Assembly (NCBI GenBank): GCA_958430865.1
Contig: CAUDNR010001023.1
Location: 7,127-21,020, forward strand
DNA length: 13,894 nucleotides
Direction of reading: 5' to 3'
Origin: Entrophospora sp. SA101
Taxonomy: Eukaryota; Glomeromycota; Glomeromycetes; Entrophosporales; Entrophosporaceae
Numbering within the stretch: the stretch's first letter is position 1; every line of letters begins with the position of its first letter. Position numbers and translations under genes: made by a program. Of the stretch, positions 7,436 through 13,894 are shown one piece after another. The notes beneath the pieces are model-generated. The model had not been told where the DNA came from, did not search any database, and worked only from the letters and a program-made list of their open reading frames with translations.

Positions 7436-8853
7436 ATGAAGAAAGTCACATTAAACAATCAACAACATTATCAAATCTGTTTAAAAAAGCAAGATGACCC
7501 AAGAATAACCCAAAAAGAATTAATTAATTGGTGTGAACAAGAATTTGGTATAAAAGTTGATCAAGCAACTATTTTCAGAACATTAAAGCACTCATATGAG
7601 TATTTGGATAATGAAACAAACTTACTACAAAATCCACTACAGAAAAAACCCCATAATGTTAGATATCCTGAACTTAAGCTTGCACTCCAAGAATGGTGTT
7701 TGCCCTCACAAAACCATATTCCTCTCACCGACCTAATCATAACTGAAAAAGCTAAATCATTTGCAAAATTGCTTAATATTCCTGATGATGCATTGACATT
7801 TTCTTCTGGATGGCTTCAAAGCTTTAAAAACAGGTATATTTTTACACATATTTATGATATTAAATTATTAATTTCTTCTATAACAAATAATTACATATGT
7901 AGAAACAATTTGAAAAGATATCAATTGCATGGAGAAAGTGGATCAGCTGATACCAACGCAATTGAAAATGCACTTCCTGATTTAAAAGCAATCATTAGCT
8001 CCTTTAGATCTGAATGTGTATATAATATGGATGAAACAGGACTGTTCTTCTGACAAGTATAATATTATAAACAATATTTAAAATATTGTTATTTGCTAAT
8101 GTAATTTAATAAATACATATAGTCTTGAACCTGACACAACTCTAGCAACAAAACAACTTGAGGGAAAAAAAAAGGACAAGGAATGTTTGACTGTTGTGCT
8201 CTGTTGTAATGCTGATGGAACTGATAAACTTCCACCTCTCATTATTGGAAAATTTTTAAAACCTCAGTGTATGAAAAATGTTAATATGAATAATCTTGGA
8301 ATTACCTATAGAGCAAATACTAAAGCATGGATGACAGCAGTTTTATTTCAAGAGTAAGTAAATTTATGATTAATAATTTAATATGACTTACTTTATAAAG
8401 CATTTTTAATCAATTCTCAATTGTAGATGGTTAAGACTATTTGATCAAAGAATGAGTGGTAGAAAGGTGTTATTATTACTTGACAATGCACCTTGTCATA
8501 TAATTGAAGGGTTAGAATTGAATAATACACAGATTAAATTCTTACCACCAAACCCCACATCAAAGTTTCAACCTTGTGATGCTGGGATTATTGCATCTTT
8601 CAAGAAACATTATCATCGTCGATTTGTACATCACCTTCTTGAAAAGTTTGAGGATAATGAACAGGTTGCCAAGCTTAATGTTATAGAAGCTATACTATTC
8701 ATTAAAACAGCTTGGAGAGATGATGTTACAATAAATACCATTGCCAATTGTTGGAAGCATACTGGTATTATTAAATTTGATAATAATGAAGAGACAGAGC
8801 AAGAAGGAGATGAAATAATTCCTGATATAGAAAAAAATATTACAGCCTTATAA
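7436..8853 (+). pseudogene. pogo/Tigger-family DDE transposase, interrupted
   Basis: DNA transposase of the Tc1/mariner superfamily, pogo branch. Exons are 7436-7833, 7903-8052, 8123-8353 and 8427-8853, about 401 codons. They comprise an N-terminal HTH (VTLNNQQHYQICLKK..ITQKELINWC), a CENP-B-type HTH ending in WLQSFKNR, then LHGESGSAD and the catalytic core. The first aspartate is in NMDETGLFF, the second in LLLLDNAPCH, the third in FQPCDAGII, so the DDD triad is intact. Intron 1 (7834-7902) is a multiple of three and lacks stops, but removing it restores a normal FKNR-NNLKRY sequence. The break is at exon 2/intron 2. Phase requires exon 2 to end at 8052, yet the bases there are TG followed by ACAAGTATAA. 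The donor GT is missing and a TGA stop appears in frame, where relatives have Arg before LEPDTTLA. The last codons overlap the start of the right arm. Confidence 0.85.
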
Positions 8854-10429
8854 TAAATCTGATGTTGATCACGGGTGTCAGATTTAATTAAATTTTCCTA
8901 TCACAAACATGCAAGACAGTGCAATTAAGCACAATTCAGCACCATGGAATTTTTTCCACGGGTGTAGTGGTCCTAAACATGCTGGAAGGCTTTGGACAAA
9001 ACTTTTCTTATCTTCCCCTCAGGCTTGCTGGCTGTTTCCATATGAGCATTGATCATTGATGAGGATCAGCATTTGTGTGCTGATTGCTTTGTATGCCTGA
9101 AAATTCAGCAACTTGGGAAATTTCTGTTTTGGATTTTCCCTGAATTCAGAGCTTTGAGGCCTGGGTTGTTGTCTTGTCGGTGGCATGCCTACTCACCAAC
9201 AATCCTACCCTCATTTACTAAAATAACAAATTCAGTTGATCAAATAAAAATTAAAGAAAAACAGAGCATTTATGAAAATGATTAATTTATAACATACCAA
9301 AATCCAAACCATTTTATGACTTTTTCTCATTGGCCATATTGCTGACAAAGATGTATATATCGTGTGATAATTTTAACCTACAGGACAGAGGACTGATTGG
9401 GCAAAAACCCATCCCAGTCCCCTACCCAAAATCATCAATTGGTTAGCATCAGAAAAACTGAGCATTTATGAAAATTATTATACAAAACAAACACTATTTT
9501 ACAACTTTCCTCTTATCATCAGAGCCCAAATGCAATTTCAGGGCCACCAACCCTGCTCTGAATTGCAACCTCCTGTGCTTGAAACGAGCTCCAGGTTCTC
9601 TTAATATTCATCAGCAGAGTTGCAACATCTTGGACATAGAGCTATCCTTGCCCTAGAGGTAGGATCGTTGCAGGTGACTTTTCATCCAACATGGCAGCGG
9701 CCATCTCTGGTCTGGGAAGATTAGTGAAAGCGTCATTGACGATTGATGCAGTCTCGGTAAACTCCAAAGCCACGCAATACCCCAGAAAATTTAATTGCAT
9801 CATTGTATCATCGATCAATCAGGTCAGATTAGCCTTGTGTACATGAGGAAGATGAGAGAATGGCTGTAAGTGTTCAAGGTAGCGTGCATGCTTCAACACC
9901 TGCCATTTTCCTGTAATCAAACTTCACATATCAAAATGTTTCATATTCAATGGTGTATTGCCTTGACATCTTGTAGTTAAATTATATATTAATATTAATA
10001 TTGATTACGAAAAGCAAAATATTATCAATGAAAATCTTGTAATTACCCAGCAAGATCTGCTCCGCGTTTTTGATTTCCAATTAAAATATTTATAAGCTAA
10101 AATAAAAATATCAATACAAGTAAAAAATAGTACCTCTGGTTAGTTATTAACACGTCTTCTTTAGAAGATTTGCATTTTGTCATCTTGGACTCTGTCAAAA
10201 AATAAATTGTTTTCCCAAAAAAAAAACAATTCGCGTCTGTCATCCCAACCAATAGAATAATAATAAATAATTAATGTGTACGCGTCGATCAATTAAACAA
10301 ACTTCTTTTTTTTAACAATACCAAACAATCAAAGTCTAAGTAATAAAAAAAGAAGAGAAAATGAAGCTGAAGAAGTGTTTTAAGGATGGTGGTGGTGGTT
10401 ATTGCCCGCCACTCATCGTCACTCTAGTT
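8846..10429 (-). repeat. Right inverted arm (about 1.58 kb)
   Basis: Reverse-complement homologue of 4087-5666. It begins inside the final codons of the transposase (CCTTATAATAAATCTGATG) and ends at the CTCTAGTT near 10422-10429. It keeps about 115 bp (near 9057-9215) that the left arm has lost. Open frames at 9049-9285 and 9468-9656 are not preserved in the left arm and lack motifs, so I do not call genes. Confidence 0.85.
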
Positions 10430-10480
10430 AGTTATTAAAAAGAATGGTGGTTATCGCCCGCCACTTGTCATCACGAACAG
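10386..10480. repeat. Duplicated terminal motif across the right element boundary
   Basis: The outer end of the right arm (GGTGGTTATTGCCCGCCACT, about 10390-10411, then CATCGTCACTCTAG) is repeated directly outside it as GGTGGTTATCGCCCGCCACT (10446-10465) followed by TGTCATCACGAACAG. The two copies are about 58 bp apart. The left end carries only one copy. The outer copy forms the immediate 5' flank of the helicase gene. Confidence 0.75.
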
Positions 10481-10502
10481 TCAGGTATCGATTGAAAAAT
10501 AC

Positions 10503-12424
10503 TTGCATAAAAAACCATCATCTCAGCAACAACAACAACAACAGCAACAAGAGCAGCAGCAGCAACAACAACAACAACAACAAGAGCAACAACAACAGAA
10601 ACAAGAACAAGAGGCTTTGTCAATAAAACAGCAATTAGTTTATGACATAGCTGTTAATAAACATGAAAATTTATTTTTCACTGGTTCAGCAGGAACCGGT
10701 AAAAGTCATGTCCTGTTAAAAATTATAGTTGCTCTTAAAAAAATTTATGGAACTGAAAAGGTTGCTGTAACTGCTATGACTGGCATAGCAGCAGTTAACA
10801 TTTCTGGTACAACTTTACACTCATTTGCAGGAATAGGGCTAGGAACTGAATCAACAGAAAAGCTTATTGAAAAAATTAAAAAATCAAAAATCCATTATCT
10901 CCAATGGAAATCTATTAAAGCATTGGTTATTGATGAAGGTATAATTTTTTTTTTTTACCTAATTCATTGAAAATAATAATAATCATTATTTGATTATTTA
11001 TTATTTATTTAATTATTTTATAATTTATATATAGTCTCAATGCTTGATGGGGGCTTATTTGATAAACTGGATACAATTGCACAAGCTATTCGCAATAATC
11101 ATAGGCTATTTGGTGGAATATTAGTATGCTATAATATTGATTGATATTTAATGATTAATGATTTTTTGAGGTGTTTTTTTTATAATGTTTACACAAATAT
11201 ATTTGTATATTTTATTTATTAGTTAATAGTCACAGGTGATTTTTTCCAACTACTGCCAGTTTCTAAAGATTGTAATATTAAATTTTGTTATGAATCAAAC
11301 TCATGGACTAAATGTATAAACCATATGATACAATTGTCAACAGTTTTTAGACAGAAGGAGTCTGGTAAAAGAATAAATATTTATTTGATAAATTGATCTA
11401 ATTTTTAATTCTAATTCTATAGATTTTATTGGTATATTAAATGAGATTAGGTTGGGCATTGTGACTGAAAAAACATTGGAAATCATGAATAGATTAAAAC
11501 TTCCACCACAATATCCTGATGATGGAATTCATGTTACAGAATTGTAAGTTGATCAATATTCATGATATATATAATATGCTTATATAATAATATTTGTTTG
11601 TTAAATTACAAGGTACTCAAAAATTGATAAAGTAACTAGTGCAAATCTTGTGTTTTTAAGTAAAATTCAAAATAAACCATATATATATCATGCCAAAGAC
11701 TATGAACCAGAAAAAATTGGTCAATTAAAGACACTTATTAAAGGTTGCTTGGCACCAGATAAACTGGAATTAAAACGGGGTGCACAAGTAATGCTTATTA
11801 AAAAGATCAATAATGATTTAGTTAATGGGAGTAGAGGTGTTATTGTTGGTTTTTATTCAAAAGATACTAGAAAAAGTTATTATGATGGTGAAGATGAGAT
11901 TGTAGAGTTTGGCCAGAAAGATGAAATATTGCCAATAGTTAAATTTACTGAAAATAGAAAATTGATTGTTCATAAAGCTGAATGGAGACTAGAAACTGTT
12001 GGTAATGTTGTATCAGCAAGTAGACAACAAGTAGGTATTTTTGTATTTATGTGTATGCATGAAATTTTTTTTTGTAATATATATATGTATTTATTATATA
12101 TTTAATGTAATATTAGATTCCTCTTATACTTGCCTGGGCAATTAGTATTCATAAAAGCCAGGGCCAAACACTGGAAAGAGTCAAGATTGATTTGAAAGAG
12201 GTTTTTGAAAAAGGTATTTATATATACATTCATAATAATGATAATATAACTATTATTATAAATAAATAAAAAAATTATTATATTTTTTTTTGTAAATAGG
12301 GCAGGCATATGTTGCTTTGTCACGAGCTAAATCATTGGAATCTTTACAGGTTTTAAACTTTGCAAGAGAAAAGATAATGGTTCATGACAAAGTAAAGAGA
12401 TTTTATGAGTCATTAACAGATTAA
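10503..12424 (+). CDS. PIF1-like DNA helicase, seven exons, 5' end unresolved
   Basis: Superfamily 1B 5'-3' DNA helicase. Exons are about 10503-10938, 11035-11123, 11223-11364, 11423-11543, 11613-12030, 12117-12213 and 12300-12424. Every GT-AG junction keeps phase, giving about 475 codons. Motifs in order: Walker A GSAGTGKS (10683-10706), motif Ia AMTGIAAVN with [11 protein letters not shown], Walker B VIDEVSMLD (spanning intron 1), motif [14 protein letters not shown], motif [11 protein letters not shown], a middle region with [13 protein letters not shown] and [12 protein letters not shown], motif [11 protein letters not shown] and motif [18 protein letters not shown]. No Rep/HUH domain is visible, so it is not a Helitron protein. 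The frame is open back to 10428 but holds no ATG; the polyGln tract may follow an intron acceptor at 10524. The first exon may lie elsewhere or have been lost beside the transposon. Catalytic parts look intact. Confidence 0.85.
10525..10616 (+). repeat. CAA/CAG repeat encoding polyglutamine
   Basis: Triplet run of CAA and CAG with a few GAG and GAA codons at the start of the helicase reading frame. It encodes about 30 residues of Gln interrupted by Glu and Lys. In the +1 frame it reads Asn/Ser, which I take as a by-product. The CTCAG just before it (10520-10524) could be a splice acceptor. Confidence 0.85.
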
Positions 12425-13170
12425 TATTAAATATTTATTTAAAAAAATTAATATTTTATTCATATTATTATTTTATTGATATTAGCAATTAATTATTTTT
12501 ATTATTTCTTTGTTTATTTTTTTAATGTATACATTAACATTATTATTGGGATAATTGAATTCACTTATTTACATAAAACAAAAGATTATGTTTTTACATA
12601 TTAATATACTCTATATTAATATGCAACTAGTTATTTATTTATTATTATTTTATTATCATATAAACAAACTAGTTATTTTTATTATATAAACAAATGAATA
12701 CAGATCATTCTATTCTCAGAGTTACGAAGTAATGAATTCTCAAGATAGACAAGAATTTAAATAGGAAAAATAGTAAGTAAAAGTTACACATTAATTTTTA
12801 TAATATATTAACAAATACAGATCATTCTATTCTCGGAGTTACAAGGTAATGATTCTCCAGATAGACAAGAATTTAAATAAGAAAAATAATAAGTAAAAGT
12901 TACATGCCAACTTTTCGTTTTTATAATATATAATCATATCACATGACACAGGCATTTGTACATATCAAGGTTGGGTGCCGAAAGTATTTTGGAGGGTAGA
13001 AAGTATTTCAGCAAATGATAAGTACTTTTGTTGAAAGTGATGAAAGTGATGAAAGCATCAAAGGTGACAAAAAATGTCAAAATTAATGAAAGTATAAATT
13101 CAAATTTTATTTTAAAAATAATAGAATTATTTAAAACAAATTTTTAAGCATTTTTATATCGTAGATTATG
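12425..13170. other. AT-rich intergenic stretch
   Basis: No gene is supported. It holds runs of ATT/TAT after the helicase stop, the 117-bp-period duplication described separately, and a short GAAAGTGAT triplication at 13034-13055. Confidence 0.5.
12697..12904. repeat. Direct duplication with 117-bp period
   Basis: Copy 1 (12697-12788) and copy 2 (12814-12904) share AATACAGATCATTCTATTCT, a GAGTTAC.A.GTAATGA block and AGATAGACAAGAATTTAAAT through AAGTAAAAGTTACA, with few substitutions and small indels. Both copies are followed by TTTTTATAATATAT, so the unit is about 117 bp. Confidence 0.85.
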
Positions 13171-13808
13171 TTACTCAATTGGGTACTTGCTTCTTGTTTT
13201 AGTAGAAATTATTACTTTATATACATCATTGGTTTCACAACTTTCTTCAAAACCTGTAGAATCATGTAATAATTGTTGGTTTTCTTCTGGTTGTTGAAAT
13301 GCTCCTTCATTAACTATTTCTGAAAATAAATCCTCATTCATTGAATCTTGAACTAATCCTAATCTATCATAATCTAATTCATTACTATCATCACTGTAAT
13401 CACCACTTTCCTCATCCATATCCTCATCCATTTTATCATTCTCTTCTAAAAAAAAATTATTTTCCAAATCCATAATATCATGAATTTCTAAATCTGTCAA
13501 ATTAATTTCATCATCAACATAACTATTACTTTCATCATCATTACTTTCATCATCTTCATCATCTGAAATAACTTCTGCTTCAACCAACATACTCTTTAAA
13601 TCCTTTCCTGTTAAAGTTTGACCAGTATATTCTAGTTCTTTTTAAATATTTCTTAGATAAAAGGAATGGATTTTAGCAATATTGTTTACAGAATTAATTC
13701 TTGATTATTATATGAATTTTCAGATGTATTATCTAGATTTAATGTTTATAAATTCATATTGCATAATGATGATGATTGAGAAGGAATTGGTGAATTAGAA
13801 TTGGACAT
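13171..13808 (-). pseudogene. Acidic Ser/Asp/Glu-rich protein of unknown function, 5' part broken
   Basis: From an ATG at 13590 the minus strand is open for 139 codons, starting MLVEAEVISDDEDDESN and ending STKTRSKYPIE with a TAA at 13173-13171. It is strongly acidic with many SDD, DDE and EES clusters. The same frame continues upstream as KELEYTGQTLTGKDLKS to a TAA at 13644-13642, and beyond that as NNIAKIHSFYLRNI. A second frame starts at an ATG at 13808 (MSNSNSPIPSQSSSL) and is cut by TAA at 13748-13746 and 13688-13686. Codon-like sense on both sides of the stops suggests one older gene broken by at least three stops and a frame change. A short surviving gene from 13590 is the alternative. 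I do not recognise the family. Confidence 0.45.
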
Positions 13809-13894
13809 GATGAAAAATTTTTTTGTTTATTTACACCTTGAATCATAAAAACATAAATAGTTTAAAGTTTACAAAACAATTGGTTAATTTTAAT

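Larger units (their letters stand above)
4087..10429. mobile_element. 6.3-kb long-inverted-repeat transposon containing a pogo/Tigger transposase
   Basis: Two diverged copies of one sequence lie in opposite orientation at 4087-5666 and 8846-10429 and enclose about 3.2 kb. The outer ends match as AACTAGAGTAACGACGAGTG on the left and AACTAGAGTGACGATGAGTG on the right (reverse complement), followed by GGCGGGCRATAACCACCACC. The inner ends match as CAACATCAGATTTATTAT. The only recognisable gene inside is the pogo/Tigger transposase. A weak target-site-like pair flanks the unit: AGTTAT then TAAAA at 4075-4088 and AGTTATTAAAA at 10430-10440. The sequence does not show whether this transposase mobilised the arms or entered an existing inverted-repeat element. 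Confidence 0.75.

Noticed and set aside
9049..9656. Two short plus-strand frames in the right arm
   Set aside because: Not conserved in the left arm and no motifs.
10444..10626. Plus-strand frame starting MVVIARHLSS and running into Asn/Ser repeats
   Set aside because: It is the shifted frame of the CAA/CAG tract and ends at once after it; the Gln frame continues into the helicase domain. Its start comes from the duplicated element-end motif.
10503..12424. Helitron carrying the helicase
   Set aside because: No Rep/HUH domain, and I did not see a credible TC start with a CTRR end and hairpin in the window; the protein is a stand-alone PIF1-like helicase.

Overview
The window looks like nuclear DNA of an arbuscular mycorrhizal fungus of the Rhizophagus type (Glomeromycotina). 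It is very AT-rich, its genes carry many 60-100 bp GT-AG introns, it has long trinucleotide and 9-bp tandem repeats, and it carries a polycystin/TRP-like ion-transport gene, a pogo/Tigger transposase and a stand-alone PIF1-like helicase, families I know to be expanded in that group. The organism call is from family resemblance and composition, not from a database search.

Left part (1-4086): a degraded tRNA-like/SINE-like stretch; a broken minus-strand gene fragment (195-538); then a well-preserved minus-strand ion-channel gene whose four main exons (3012-2033, 1966-1508, 1436-1187, 1104-732) join in phase to about 676 residues with six membrane segments and a coiled-coil tail. Upstream of it on the same strand lie a small exon (3162-3082), a large ATT/ATC microsatellite whose minus strand reads as an Asp/Asn tract in phase with a further upstream coding exon (4053-3897), and then the edge of a large mobile element.

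Middle (4087-10429): a 6.3-kb unit bounded by two inverted arms of about 1.58 kb. The arms are diverged copies of one sequence in opposite orientation. Between them lie anonymous AT-rich DNA, an AATAAAACG-type minisatellite, a 178-bp-period duplication, two small hairpins, and a four-exon pogo/Tigger DDD transposase. The transposase retains all three catalytic aspartates but has an in-frame stop exactly where a splice donor is expected. The right arm begins in its last codons.

Right part (10430-13894): a PIF1-like helicase on the plus strand starts directly outside the right arm. It keeps all helicase motifs over seven exons but shows no in-frame ATG. A second copy of the arm's outer-end motif sits between arm and helicase. 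Beyond it are AT-rich DNA with a 117-bp tandem duplication and a minus-strand acidic gene with an open 3' half and a 5' half broken by stops and a frame change.

The window mixes a host-type gene with a partly decayed, long-inverted-repeat transposon. The most interesting points are the architecture of that transposon, its junction with the helicase, and the probable translated Asp/Asn microsatellite.
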